This document shows, one piece after another, positions 1 to 12,157 of a stretch of DNA of 64,000 nt. Under the pieces are notes generated by a model. That model ran no database searches and was not told the origin of the DNA. It worked only from the letters and a program-made list of their open reading frames with translations. This stretch comes from Zygaena filipendulae. Its lineage: Eukaryota; Arthropoda; Insecta; Lepidoptera; Zygaenidae. The DNA lies in assembly GCA_907165275.2 (NCBI GenBank), contig OU015650.1, positions 14,972,001 to 15,036,000 on the forward strand, written 5' to 3'. Every line of letters begins with the position of its first letter. The first letter of the stretch is position 1. The translations under genes and the position numbers were made by a program.

Positions 1-468
1 ATTGTTTTTTTATCTCTCTTTAGTTAGCGATTTGTTAATTGATTTATCATTCGCCAAGACGAGCCAGCAAAGCGCAAGGGCACTACCTACCTTTTCTCGA
101 AGCGTTTCGTCGTTTTTTTGAACCCTTGTAACTTGGGTCTGGATTATACCAGATAAACAAAATTTTCGGAATATGTTGTCAATAGCAGACTTATTAAATG
201 TATAAAGTTTTAATTGTATAGCTCCCATCCTTTAGATTTTATTGATATCTAAAAAACCTCGATTTCGTCACTGACTCACTGATGATCATCAAAATTCTTA
301 GGGTACTTCCTAATGTCCTAGAAAGCTGAAATTTGGTATGTAAGCTAGTATTAGTAAACAAACAACAAAAAAATTATAAAACTTGTAACTTTTATCTCCC
401 AACCCCTTAAATTAGGGGATGGAAGTTTGTATGAGACTTCTGCAATTTTGACTTACAAAAAGAAATGA
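1..468. other. AT-rich stretch without a gene
   Basis: No exon, RNA gene or inverted repeat was recognised here. The short reading frames show no family motif. Confidence 0.5.
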
Positions 469-916
469 AATCCCAACAAAAACATTTTCATGTAAAATGT
501 TGCCAAGACGAGACCATATGCCAGCACTTTCAAAAAGTTATCAGATCTTATGTAGAGCCAAGCTTCTAACTCTACACGCCTTAACTCTACAAGGTCTAAC
601 TTCACAAACTCTACACCTTAGCCAAAATTTATGTGGCTTGGCCGTTTCGTTACTACAAAGAACTATTATTATATAACAGAAAAGTAATGAAAAATGGACC
701 AATTTTTCACCTTAGGGCCTAAGGGCCATGTGAATGTGGCGAAATGGTCAAGCCACATATTTTGGCTAAGGTGTAGTTTGTGAAGTTAGACCTTGTAGAG
801 TTAAGGCGTGTAGAGTTAGAAGCTTGGCTCTACATAAGATCTGATAACTTTTTGAAAGTGCTGGCATATGGTCTCGTCTTAGCAACATTTTACATGAAAA
901 TGTTTTTGTTGGGATT
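469..916. mobile_element. Foldback inverted-repeat element (~450 bp)
   Basis: The left arm (469 to about 645) and right arm (about 735 to 916) are near-perfect reverse complements. Both carry 'gacgagaccatatgcc' and the block with 'aactctaca' words, separated by a spacer of about 90 bp. The ends read 'aatcccaacaaaaaca' and its complement. A diverged fragment of the same end lies at 39236-39292. There is no coding potential, so it is a non-autonomous foldback or MITE whose superfamily I cannot name. Confidence 0.85.
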
Positions 917-1014
917 TATTATTCGCTAAACCATTAAAATGACACTTTCCTTAAGCACCCTCATAAAAACTTAAAACTTAAAATGTGGTTTTTTTTTTTT
1001 AATTATTAGGATAG

Positions 1015-1140
1015 GTTTTTTGAGAAAGAAAAGTTTTTTGAGAAAGATAAGTTTTTTGAGGAAGAAAAGTTTTTTGAGAAAGAAAAGTTTTTTGAGAAAG
1101 AAAAGTTTTTTGAGAAAGATAAGTTTATTGAGAAAGATAG
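1015..1140. repeat. 18-bp minisatellite
   Basis: About seven units of the type 'gttttttgagaaagaaaa' follow one another with small changes. The lysine-rich reading frame through it is a by-product of the repeat. Confidence 0.9.
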
Positions 1141-1200
1141 GAAGTTTATTTGATCCCCAGTGTATTTCGATACTTATTTTTAGGTTTATAATCCTGACAT

Positions 1201-1770
1201 GATAGGTAATACACGCGGCAACGTGTCAAGCCTAGTGTAGGGGCTGTTTTCTCCTACATACAGATTAACGTGACTGTGGGTCACGGGCGACACCGCTGGG
1301 ACGGGATGTGGTCAAAGTAAACAAGTACCTTCTGTTGCCGTCACCATAGTGCACACTTTATTCGTAATTCTCAGGGTTTATATACTCATTGCTTTCGTGT
1401 CGTGTGCAGGTACGAGCCGCAGAGTCAGCTTCGCCGAATCTGGGGCGAGATAATGTTGAGCTGGCTCGTAGATGCTGCCGATTTTAAGGGGGGAACAGAG
1501 TTCAGGAATACATTGTGGTTATGAACGTGAAACTTAGAGCTACCTTAATCTAGGAGGTGACGTTCCTCTGTTCACGGGGTAGGTTGTGACTGTCCCATCT
1601 TCTTGTCTAGCAGGTGGTACAAGGGTCAGCTACGACGAATCTGGGGCGAGATAATGTTGAGCTGGCTCGTAAACCTAGTTCAAACTAAGAATATACAGTC
1701 ATGATCATAATATCTTGTGTTGTCAGCACGAGAATTCAATTAACTAGGTTTAATTAAATCTCACGGACGG
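1201..1770. other. Moderately GC-rich unassigned segment with a 47-bp direct repeat
   Basis: The block at 1424-1470 recurs at 1625-1671, nearly unchanged, with the core 'ggggcgagataatgttgag'. The segment is less AT-rich than its surroundings. No protein family is visible. It may be part of an old retroelement or LTR, but I see no paired LTR ends. Confidence 0.4.
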
Positions 1771-3240
1771 CGTTGCGCGCTCGCCGCAATGGAGTGCATG
1801 CGGTCCGGAGAGGCTGTCTTGCAAGGTTGGGCCAAGTGACCGACACTCAGCGTGCTGAATACGGCGAGACTCGATGTTTGCCATCAATGCCATCAGGAAT
1901 TTCAAAGAAAAAACCCTCCAAAGAACATTTTTTGATCTTTGTCTCTAATAAGTAGGTAACGGATTGACGTAGGTGTATGGTTGCTACACTATACACAAGA
2001 ATAGAAAACATACGCGTCGAATTGAGAACCTCCCCCTTTTTGGGAAGTCGGTTAAAAAAGGACGGAAGTGCTACATTAGCAACAAGCGCCCAAATTCAGT
2101 GCCTGTGTGTCAAGCCAGTTTTTCTTCGCACGTATTATGCGGAATAAAGAGTTCCCCAGGGAGTCCCGCAAGTCACACGAGTGGGACCGTGGGGAATAGC
2201 TACTTGTATTGTTATTGTTATATCGACGGTCCCTATTCCTTACGTATAACCGCCAAAGTGGTAGATACGTAATTTTCAGATTTTTTGCATTTTAAACTTT
2301 CAGATTTGACTTTATCATGGACATTTTACATATTCATATTCATATTAATAGGACAAATAGTAGCGGAATTAATGCAGAATAGGACAAATAGTAGCTCCGT
2401 AAAGAGTTAGCGTCACAAAGAGTTCTGATGGAATCATAAAGCTGGTGCAGGTAAAACCGCAGGTAAGCTGCTTTTTTCATAAAGAGCTTATTTTCTGTAA
2501 ATACGTTTTTTAGCTGAAAAAAAACCTTACATACAGCCGAATGCAGAAGCTCCTCTTTTTTGGAAGGCGGTTAAAAATAAAGATCACCTAGTTGGCGAAA
2601 TTTTATATTTATACGCGGTAGTACCTATAGGTCTGTATATAGTCGTGTGTATATAGGTGTCTGGAATAGGTTTAACTAAGATTCCGATTACGTCAGTTTC
2701 CTCCGTCGCTCCTGTTTTACTCCTCGCATACCTACTCACTTAACACTTAAAATACTTACCACGGACAAGCACGCGCGTCGTAACCGAGTGACACCGACCA
2801 ATGCATTATTAATTCCATACTAGGTACATCACAATCCCCCTTCTGTGAGGGCGACTGCATTTTTAAACGTACCTACTTAGGTACACCACGAAACTTCAAC
2901 GCTTTTAGGGTGCACTCTTATCGTTTTCTTCGGGAATTTTAACGGCAGATGCATTTTCCGTGGCATTTCGCAGCTAGCTTTTAACTTATTGTTTGTTTGA
3001 AAGGGTTGGCGGGGAGAACTCGATCGCAATTGCTAACGCATGAATAGGCACATTCACTTTTGGAACGTACCTACCTATAACATGTGAGGGTGGATAATCA
3101 CAATCCTAGAAACTGCTTACTCACCCCTAACCACCCTAGACAAATCAATAGTATTGAATAATTATTTACTGTTTAATCGCTCTGGGATCCACGGACGATC
3201 TTGATCGTTTTTTTGTATGTGGACAAAAGCGGGATAACAT
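1771..3240. other. Gene-free stretch with two Lepidoptera-type repeat ends
   Basis: Copies of the common 'tttttgggaagtcggttaaaaa' repeat end occur near 1988-2061 and 2520-2576. Other copies are near 41397-41428, 44166-44222 and 49050-49110. The small ORFs at 1773-1955 and 1973-2272 run into these repeats and show no family motif. Nothing else is recognised. Confidence 0.5.
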
Positions 3241-3242
3241 TC

Positions 3243-4690
3243 TACCATCTATAGTACGGACCGCCAAGAGGGGATTTGTGGATTAGCTAAAGCGCGTCAG
3301 ATGAACATAAGGGGGGTACCTTGCACCATATTGAGTACCTCCACCAAATATAGGCCCTCTACACTGGTGGGTGCGTCTAGAATAACCGATCAGATTAGTA
3401 AAAAAAAATCGATAACTCGAAATACTCGAGCGCGTCAGATTAAGATATGGTGGGTTAATTACATAGTGAGAAGTATGTATGTATATGAATAATCTGACCA
3501 TTTGAACGTGACGTAAGGGAGTTAGAGGATCACAAACTTGCAAAAAAAAAACGCAACTTCGACATTCTCGAGCGCAGTTGATTTATTTTTTATTTTAAAG
3601 TAAATAACTCAAGGATAGCGGGAAAAATATAATCTGCCGATTTTCATAAGCCGAAGAAACAAAAATCGTCTTCGAATCGAACGAGCAGCTGCAGTGAAAA
3701 ATGTACCTATTCATATCTCTGTCTTTCTTTCCCTTTTACTTTTTCTCTATCTCTCACTCTCTCGCACCGTCCTCACACTACTTTCCGTCGCCATAACGTC
3801 ATCACAGTATATCACGGCGCTAAACGTGTCGAATTATAACTTTTTTTTGCCAGTTAAAATACATATTAAAATAAGTTAAGGTAAGTATTACATCAAACTA
3901 TAGGTTCACATATAACCTTTCACTTTAATGTAATTATATATATATTATATAATAAAGCTCATCACAAAACAACGCGTTCATGTTATTATATGTAAAACGT
4001 TCTGACTTGTTTGTGCTTTAAAGTTAGTTTTGTGAATAATATTTTGTGAGCTTTTACATATTTCATAGAAATATAAAGTGTGTTTTTTGTGAACAAGAAA
4101 TAGCTCATAAAGTTATTAAACTTACGTCAGAAAGAAAAAAAAATCTTAAAAATAAATCATAATTTTTGTTTCTAGCAGTCAGATTAATAATACCCCTCAA
4201 AATTATTGTCAGATTTTAAGCCAACATAACTTGGAGTGCAAGCTGAACCTTCTGTAAAATAATCTGACACGCTCGAGTATTTCAAAATTGAGATTTTTTT
4301 TTTGCATTTTCAAAAATTCGCTACTACCTTGCGTCACCTCCAAATTGGCAGATTTTCGAAGGGGAGCATTTTTTTTTTTTTCATTTTCTCCACTTCCGGA
4401 TGGCCACCCCCACCACGCAAATCAGCAGATGAATATATTTTCGATATCAGAGACACCTTGGAGTATCTAAACTACAATATCTGACGCGCTCGAGTATTTC
4501 CATTTTAATATTTTTTTTTACATTTTTGAAAGCCTGTAGAAGCTAAACCCACCGGTGAATGAAAAAATATCATATGACCTTATTTTGTTTATATCTCCTA
4601 ATCTTCAAAACCCAATAGGTCCCAACGACGCTCGAGTCACTCCCGAATTAGCATCGGTATCTCCCGTACTACTACTTGAATACTGCCGGA
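3243..4690. mobile_element. Unclassified ~1.45-kb repeat, copy 1, with 'CTCGAGCGCGTCAGA' motifs
   Basis: The segment carries recurring copies of a motif close to 'aatactcgagcgcgtcaga': plus-sense near 3286 (partial) and 3420, minus-sense near 4262 and 4482. The whole segment is matched, in reverse orientation and with 10-20% or more differences, by 40550-42830. The order of matching blocks is kept, so the two are copies of one element. The only ORFs are short and not conserved. It could be a non-autonomous DNA transposon; I do not recognise the class. Confidence 0.75.
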
Positions 4691-4699
4691 ATCTTTCAA

Positions 4700-6558
4700 G
4701 AATAAGATTTTTTATGAAAAGGTAACAAAATGAAATAATTTTACTCGTATATTTTTCGATAATAGTGTAATTAATAGGTGTAATTATAGCCTTTTTTCAG
4801 TGTTTTCAATTAAAAAAGAATTCTACAAAAAAAAAACCATCAAAAACAATCAATTCTCATGTACCTAAGTTTTTCTTTTTAACTACGTATTAAAAAGGCT
4901 GCTTATACATCAGTTCCACAGTATTTTGAGGAGCGGAGCCTTAAATTTGACCTAAGTATACAAACGTATCCACCTAATTCCATTCCAATTTGACATCAAC
5001 TTCGTTTGAGGGTTGTACTTGATTGTAGGTAGGTACTACATCGTTTCCTTCGTCAAATAAGCGAGGTAATAGAAAGCGAGTTGCTTGGTTAATTACAACC
5101 ACAAACCCACAGTTTCATTCGGACTGGAGACACAACGCAGCCGTACCTAGCTATAGTAAGATCAAACGGATTTAAGTACCTAATTGCTTTCCAGCAGGGT
5201 GGGGGACGATTAGCATTCGAGCCAACTAGCCCGCAGCGGCTGCCTGCCCACTGCCAGCTAGCCGCTGTTCGGGACTTTATGACACTTGCTAATTGCTACT
5301 TTACATACGTTTTGCATGTTGGATGATCACCCAAACGCCGTTTGTGTAACGTTTAACATTTCCTTCTTATATTGGGTACAGCCAGCAGGAGAAATAAGTA
5401 AACGCTTTTGACAGCCATCGAATCTTATTGAACCTAGTAGTTACTTAAAGTTCAAAGACTGACCAGTGACCAACGTGCCATAATATTGCAGTTAACTGTA
5501 CTTATATTATGACAAACGAAGAATGGTGCTTCACTTCGGATCGTAATCGAAAGTGAATAGCAGATAAGTGGAAATAGTGGATGAAGAATAATAGGTAAGT
5601 ATAGAGGACAGATTCACTGGTCAAGGGATTCTACAGTGGATGGACAGAAGTGCACGCAGTGGATGGACAGAAGTGCACGTCAGTCTCGCTGGCCGGATCA
5701 GAGTGTTCCGTATCCGAATCTCATTGATCTATAGACACTTTGGATCGGTTCCTGTTCGTCTCACTACAATAAGCGCCCCTTCTGACTCTACCAAGACGTA
5801 TTTTAGTACAGATAATATAAACCTAACACACTGATGAAACTGATTTGCCGAATAAACTAAATCTGTGGTACTATGTGTGTTTGTGTGTATCTATAGGCTA
5901 AAGGTGCCTTATGTATTGAGGCAGGTAAGTGCGTCATTTAACTTTCTTCATGAATTTTAATCTAATGAACCTGCTTAAATATCATACCCACCGAACAGAA
6001 AATAATAGAAGGGACATCAACTTAGTTTAGTATGAAAACAGGTGAAAACCAGTGTCGCCGGGTGATTTTCGCAAAACTATTCATCACGCATTAAAACATT
6101 CATTAACGTAAAGAAATGTATTAAACGTTTTTTGGTTACGTTTTTACTCAGTCACTGTTTTCAAAATTCACGGTTTTGGGAATATTGTGAAAAATATACT
6201 TGGGATGGCAGCAAAAGAAGTTTTGGGCAAGTTAGAGCATTTGCTCTAACTTCCTTTGCAACCGTAGCGCGGCTGTCCCGCCTACATGTCATCTCTAGTC
6301 AATTTATTTTCTCTGTGGTCATACCGATTAACAATTTGTGTGAAATTAGGATACTTCACGCCAAACTTTACATGACGTTAGCATAGGCACCTACTTCACG
6401 CAAAACTTTCGTGGATATATACGTAAGTAAGTACGTAGTTATTTGCCATGAAGCAATGAATGACGCAGGATCAAAGGGAAGCCTCCTAATTAACGGCGAT
6501 TAGTTAAACGAACAAATTAACAAAGTTCGCGAGTGCTTAACCACGCTTCTTTGCCTTC
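4700..6558. other. Gene-free stretch
   Basis: No exon or family motif was seen. A tandem duplication of about 22 bp ('gtggatggacagaagtgcac') lies at 5636-5680. The ORFs at 5640-5834 and 6132-6386 have no recognisable domain and lack splice or neighbour support. Confidence 0.45.
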
Positions 6559-6608
6559 AAAGTTTTGTACCCATGCGTTACTTAAAGCATGGGTAGGTAC
6601 AAAACTTT
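6559..6608. repeat. Short perfect hairpin
   Basis: 'aaagttttgtac' plus 'ccatgc' is mirrored by 'gcatgg' and 'gtacaaaacttt' around an 11-bp loop. The function is unknown; it may be the remnant of a MITE. Confidence 0.6.
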
Positions 6609-6974
6609 CGCACCTTGACAGCATACATTGAATAACTACACCCAACTTCAGCGCTTCCCTTTGAGGTGGTATTGGTAGACGGTAAATACGATTACGCGGT
6701 AATGTAATAGAAAGTACCTATAGGTAGTAGATAGATAATTAGGTGCCTATAGGAGGGCAAATAGATGTGTACAAACATGACTAGGTACCTTCTATAACAT
6801 TCTGTAGAGTGTAGACAGTAGACAGGAATCACTTAGGTACTTATTTACCAGACTGGTGCAGTAGGTCACCATGCTTAGGTATACCCGCTCAAGATGTTCC
6901 AGTTTTTCGTTTCCGGTGGGAGGGGACTTTGTGTGATGTACCTACACAGAGTTTCACTTTCCAGTGGGCGTGTT

Positions 6975-7496
6975 TATATACACACCGGCAGATTTAGCGG
7001 AACATAAAAAGGCAGAGTATAGAAATAATTACGTATATATATTAAAACAAATTATTATCAGGCATGAAGTAATAAACTAATATACATCTTTTAACATCGA
7101 CTTTAAGAAGTTTTTAGTTAAATTTTATTAAAAGTAATCAAAATTAAAAAAAAAATAAAAAAGTCTTTAGTTTGTGAGAACACAGACAATGTTGCAAATA
7201 AAAGTTGAATCACGAAGGGGAAACACACGTTATTAATCGTTCATTTATTTAGTGTTAAAATCACAGTAATCTTTAATTTGCAACATTATTTGTGTACCCA
7301 CAAATTAGAGAAAAAGTGTTTTTTTTATTATTATTTTAAATAAAATTTAATAATTTAATTACAAACTTTTAAAGTGTTAAAAGATGTATATTAATTTATT
7401 ACTTCACGTCTAATTATTATTTGTTTTTATATATATACGTAACTATTTCTATACTCTGCCTTTTTATGTTCCGCTAATTCTGCCGGTGTGTATATA
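6975..7496. mobile_element. MITE with ~50-bp terminal inverted repeats
   Basis: The ends 'tatacacaccggcagattta' and the complementary '...ctgccggtgtgtata' frame 520 bp of AT-rich non-coding DNA. The inverted similarity extends inward through the 'ggcagagtatagaaata' blocks. Palindromic TATA at the borders suggests a TA-type target. Confidence 0.8.
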
Positions 7497-7604
7497 TGTA
7501 TACAATATACGAGTAAAAATTAATAATATATAGTATATACCAAGTGTTGCTTGGATTCCAAGACACAAGCTTACAGTTTAGTGTTGAATCAAGTAGATAG
7601 ATCA

Positions 7605-7794
7605 GGGCCCTTATTCACTATGACCATAACACGCCGCGTTAAGACGATAAGAGAAAAAAATAAATTAACATCGTTTCTTATGGAATAAAAAATAATAATT
7701 TCTAATATCTTGGCATCTAGAACGTTTGGAAATGCGTTTTTGGGACGCGCGTTATGGGCAAGGAATGTTGTTGGTCATAGCGAATAAGATCCCC
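7605..7794. mobile_element. MITE of the 'gggcccttattcactatgacca' family, nested in another repeat
   Basis: The terminal inverted repeats are 'gggcccttattcactatgac' on the left and the complement 'tggtcatagcgaataagatcc' on the right. The flanking DNA 'aagtagat...gtgttgtgaagt' is found uninterrupted at 30510-30545 and 62745-62772, so this element inserted into that repeat. Partial copies lie at 35995-36055 and 46105-46160. Confidence 0.75.
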
Positions 7795-7899
7795 GAGTGT
7801 TGTGAAGTGTTAGAATGTTAATATATTTATAACCTCAATCGTTCAAAATATTACTACATAGCATGGACCAATAGTATAAAACAAAGTCGCTTTCCGCTG

Positions 7900-8045
7900 T
7901 CTGTCTGTCCCTATGTATGTTTAGATCTTTAAAACTACTACGGATTTAATAGAGTGATTCAAGAGGAAGGTTCATACGTATAGTTTATGCTGGAATTCGA
8001 ACTCCGAAATTACCGTGGGTGAAACTGCGGGAGACGGCTAGTAAT
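7900..8045. mobile_element. Lep1/Helitron-like short element fragment
   Basis: It reads '...gtctgtctgtcc' through 'aactccgaaattaccgtggg' to 'tgaaactgcgggagacggct agt'. This is the reverse of the 'actagctgttccccgcggtttcaccc' type found many times in this window. The assignment to Lep1-like Helitron relatives is from memory. Confidence 0.55.
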
Positions 8046-8397
8046 TATTACTTTAACATAGTTTGTTGGTCTCAATGAATATGTCAATTATATTTTTTAC
8101 CTGAATCAGCCTTGGGCCTTGGCAGGGGTGTAATAGAAATGAAAAGAGACGATTGTATTCAAATCTTTATTTCGCGATCCTCAATGAACGTTCATACAGG
8201 AACATAGCTTACATCTCACAATATTGATAATAATAATATTCACCAAGCACAATATTATATGTTTTCATTTGATCATTTAACATTATACCTAGGTACACAC
8301 AAACATACGAATCGTAACATCCTTACAATAATAATATTATGTACTTATCTTTAATCAACATCGTGGAAGAGGCTGAGTGTGACGTTATAAAAATCTC

Positions 8398-8640
8398 TTA
8401 ACGCCGCACTCAGAGTCGACTTTAATGATTACTTAGTTAAGTATAGATTTTTAAAACAAAACTGCCGCAGTCAGACAAGTTTAATAAATTAATGTTAATT
8501 GGCATTTAACTAATGAAGTTACATCACATTCAATGCCAATTAAAATTAATTTACTGAACTTATCTGATTGCGGCAGTTTTGTTTTAAAAATCTATACTTA
8601 ACTAAGTAATCGTTAAAGTCGACTCTGAGTGCGGCCGTTA
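8398..8640. mobile_element. MITE with long inverted repeats
   Basis: 'ttaacgccgcactcagagtc' and its complement at 8618-8640 end arms of about 75 bp that include 'gcggcagttttgttttaaaa'. TTA at each border is consistent with a short AT target. Non-coding. Confidence 0.85.
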
Positions 8641-8956
8641 GACGTAACTTTGGGGAGATCAATGTCTGACACATGGCAACCTCCGACGAAGCGGCTCTTT
8701 CAAACATAAAAAAACAGATTTTTTTTTAATCTGTCATCAGAAGAATTCAACTTCTATGGAAGTTCTATTATGATAATGCTTTTAACTTTTAAAGGTAACT
8801 ATTTAATGACTGGCCGTTTAAGAAGCAGGGCCTTTTAATTAATAAAATTCAAGTTAAATTACTTACGTCTTCCAAATATAACATTGATATTTTATATAAT
8901 AATTCACTTTAACTACGTAAAGCACAGTCAACTTAGATAACTTAATTATAGACGGT

Positions 8957-9077
8957 CAATCAACCCGGTGCCTTGTGATTAAGCCCGATAAAAGCCCGCC
9001 GTTTTCGGGTTTAAACCCGATAAAAGACCGTAAAGGAGGGCTTTTATCGGGCTTAAACCCAAACACCGGGTTGATTG
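8957..9077. mobile_element. MITE of the 'caatcaacccggtg' family
   Basis: The inverted ends 'caatcaacccggtg' and 'caccgggttgattg' frame repeats of 'aagcccgataaaag'. Related copies lie at 26579-27312 (interrupted) and 59583-59668 (decayed). Confidence 0.8.
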
Positions 9078-9079
9078 CT

Positions 9080-10406
9080 CATTTATAAATAGTACTAATT
9101 AAAGTATGTTAATATAAAATTATACAGGATAGATTAAGTCTCTATGTACGGCGATATTTAGTAAGTGAATAGACAAGTACGATCGTGCTGTCTCCTTCAC
9201 GCATGTCACACGCCGCCGAAAACTCAACTCATGTATTCAAAACTTTATTCATTCTATATTTCTCCACTATTTATTTATTATATTGCTTTTCTATGAGCCG
9301 TAGATAAAGTCTCCAGAAATTAGTTCAAAATTAAATTCTTAGAGCGATCTATTTATTTAATCAAAATAGTTTGATTTGATTTTTATGTACATTTAAAATA
9401 TTGTAGCTAGCTGTGACCACCTGGAAGGGTGGGTCGCTCTATTGACTTTAACTATGATCATAAAGTTAAAATTTCACTATTGAAATAATTAGCAATTTTT
9501 TTTTAGCTAATAATTAAAAAAATATAAAGAAAATAAATGGTGAAAAATATCTGTTTGCTATCTATACAATTAACTAGTTTCTTTTGAGCACACAATAAGA
9601 GCACCCTGTCGCTGAAAATAAAAGTGATCTATATTATTATATATAGAGTGATTTCAAATAGATTGCATCGTTTACTTAAAAATAGTACCTACTAAGAACA
9701 CACCAGACATCACTCTAAATAAATAAAAGTTACGAAGCTGTCCTTAATATAACAAAAAAAACGCTTATAATTGAATTACACATAAAGAAACGTCGCATAT
9801 CTTAGAAAAATTAAAAAAAAAAGTGTTAAATTGCGAATGGATTTGAAAATTCAGATTAAAATCTTAATTTTTTCTCTTCATCCACTAGGAATACGTATAA
9901 TTTTTACGCTTTTTTTTTGTTTCAAGTAAATATAAGAATCTAGTTTAATTCTAACCAAAGAAATCACCTTTTGAAATATTTTATTGTTTCATTCGTTCAG
10001 TCATAAAACGGTAAGTTATAAACTCTTTAAACATACTACACGAATGATTCATTTTAAAAAACATACTTCACAATAGAAAATGTGAGCTACGAACAGTGCC
10101 AAACTATGTATTTGAAAGTTCAATTTTACTTCTATAAAAATGTTTTATTCATAATATAAAATACGAAACTATTTCCGAACGGAAGCGTCGTCGGTACATT
10201 TTCACCTACCATTTACCAAAAACTAAAAGTTCATTGATATTTGATTCTTGGCATAACAATTATCGTCAATTATGCCAATATGATATATAGAGAATAAAGT
10301 GGTTGTAGAAATATTACAGTGAAAAAGAATTGCTGTATTAAATTAATAATTGCGAGTTCATTTTGTCACATCAAAATGAACCTTAATAGGCTTGTATCCG
10401 GGGTGA
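9080..10406. other. AT-rich stretch without a gene
   Basis: No exon, RNA gene or clear repeat boundary was recognised. It could be far downstream flank of the TPP2 gene, but nothing in it supports that. Confidence 0.4.
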
Positions 10407-10687
10407 ATCAAAATTCTATTTAGTCCGTCTTGTAGATAAAAAAAAAATAATAGACCCGTATTTTTTTCTTTTTCAATTTATTGAAAAAATACTAAGATAA
10501 AATGCAATAAAGTTAAGAAGTGGGGATCTTGACGTCATAACATGCTATAAACTGTACCACGGCGTGACGTCACGCGACATTTCAACTAAATGTATCACCG
10601 TTATTTTTTGATTACGTAAAAAATGAAAAAAATACGTGTCCAATATTTTTTATTGATCTACAAGACGGACTAAAAATTAAAATTTGG
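10407..10687. mobile_element. MITE of the 'tagtccgtc' family
   Basis: 'atttagtccgtcttgtagat' is mirrored by 'atctacaagacggactaaaa'. Between them lie 'aatacgtgtccaatattttt' words and a 'gtgacgtcacg' core. Sister copies lie at 17041-17190, 17599-17750, 37921-38265 and 39300-39645. Confidence 0.8.
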
Positions 10688-11212
10688 TTGACAAGCTCAT
10701 TTATCAATTATATTCTTCGTACTAAGCATCTTGTTATTTTTTCTTTTATTATACATCTCACTAACAACATAATACTTCCATATTATAATATATTTTGTTT
10801 GTCTTTTGTCCAGACAAATAAATATCTCTGACTTTCGAGAAACATTTAACGAAAACCACTGCGAGGTTCGATTGTTCGATTAATAATAAAAGAAAATCTG
10901 ATAAATCACCTGAGATATGTACTAAATTGGTTTCCAAAAAAAATACGTATGTTTCTCTGATAGTATATATTATGGAATTAGAACTAGCTTGGCATAAATA
11001 TCTTATCAACTTCCAAATATCAAAATTAAGTTTTTTAGCATACAATATTTTATAAAGCGTTCCCAGGCAGCGTTGTAAATAATATTATATCTCTTTTATA
11101 TTTAAACATATTTTTTTTTGTAAGCTATACTTGAGGTTCCCTGGTCATGTACTCTATATTTTTTTACATATAAAAAGCTTAGATTTGTTAACTAATTATA
11201 AAAAACCTGCGG

Positions 11213-11343
11213 GGCTAAGATGCGCAACACGATAAAATTTTATCGAGTCATCTTATCGATTCTCGTCGACAAAGCCATGCAATATGTCGACGAGAATCGA
11301 TAAAATCGCTCGATAAAATTTTATCGGGTTGCGCATCTTAGAC
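11213..11343. mobile_element. Short palindromic MITE, copy 1
   Basis: 'ggctaagatgcgcaacacga' and its complement close a stem of about 60 bp with 'attctcgtcgac' inside. Copy 2 at 27664-27793 is nearly identical, which suggests recent movement. Confidence 0.85.
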
Positions 11344-11499
11344 CGGCTGGTTTCGTTTAAAAAATGGAAAGTCGATAGTTTAATAATAAATCTCAAGAGA
11401 TAAGAAAAAAAACAGTAGATTAAATGTAATTTTAAAATAATCGTCATTTTAGGGCAAGTTTCTCGTTGCGGATATATTCGGACTTCGTCTTTCGTCATC

Positions 11500-11541
11500 T
11501 CACTCACTCACTCACTCACTTAGTCACGCACTCACTCACTC
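11500..11541. repeat. (ACTC)n microsatellite
   Basis: About ten 'actc' units with one interruption. Confidence 0.9.
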
Positions 11542-11674
11542 GGATCTTATTCAGCACGTTGGCAGAAACTATTTTTGCAAACGTGCTATTGAACTTTTTA
11601 GTCTAGAATGTTACGGCATATAAAAATTCACTTTAAAATAGACCGGTAAGTGCCTCGGGCATCGAAGTAGCTGA

Positions 11675-11680
11675 TTTATT
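11675..11680 (-). terminator. Candidate polyadenylation signal of TPP2
   Basis: AATAAA on the minus strand about 480 bp downstream of the TPP2 stop. If used, the 3' UTR would run through the TG/CA-rich array at 11806-12140. Weak evidence: the motif is common in AT-rich DNA. Confidence 0.3.
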
Positions 11681-11805
11681 TTTTACAATAGTTTAACTTA
11701 AACTACAATATTTACGGTAGGTAAGCTAACTGTTACTTACACAACGTCTTGGTTACTTGCAAATAAAGACATTATCATGTTAACTTCGTAGAACAAATTG
11801 GTAGC

Positions 11806-12140
11806 AGCGTATGTGTTTACGTGCGTGCGTGGGTGCGTGTCAGCGAGCGTGGGTGTGTGGGTGTACGTGCGTGCGTGGGTACGTGTGTGCGTGCGTGCGT
11901 ATGTGGGTGCGTGGGTGTGTGTTAGCGTGCGTGGGTGCGTATTAGCGTGTGCGGGTACGTGTTAGCGTGCGTGTGTATGTGAGTGCGTGCGCGTTTAGGT
12001 GCGTGCGCGTGTAGGTGCGTGCGCGTGTGGGTGCGTGCGTGTGTAGGTGCGTGCGCGTGTGCGTGCGCGTGTGTGTGCGTGCGCGTGTGCGGGTGCGTGC
12101 GGGTGCGTGGGAGGGGTGGGGGTGCGTAGAGTGGGGGCGG
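11806..12140. repeat. Degenerate GTGCGTG minisatellite
   Basis: Variants of 'gtgcgtgcgtgggt' and 'gcgtgcgcgtgt' continue to within about 20 bp of the TPP2 stop codon, where they become a G-run ('gtgggggcgggggggtggg'). ORFs such as 11922-12479 arise only from the repeat and the antisense of the last exon. Confidence 0.9.
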
Positions 12141-12157
12141 GGGGGTGGGCGGCGGCC

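Noticed and set aside
6132..6386. 84-codon ORF
   Set aside because: No motif; contains common repeat words such as 'gttagagcatttgctctaac'.
10761..11045. 94-codon ORF
   Set aside because: No family motif, no splice context, and AT-rich composition like the flanks.
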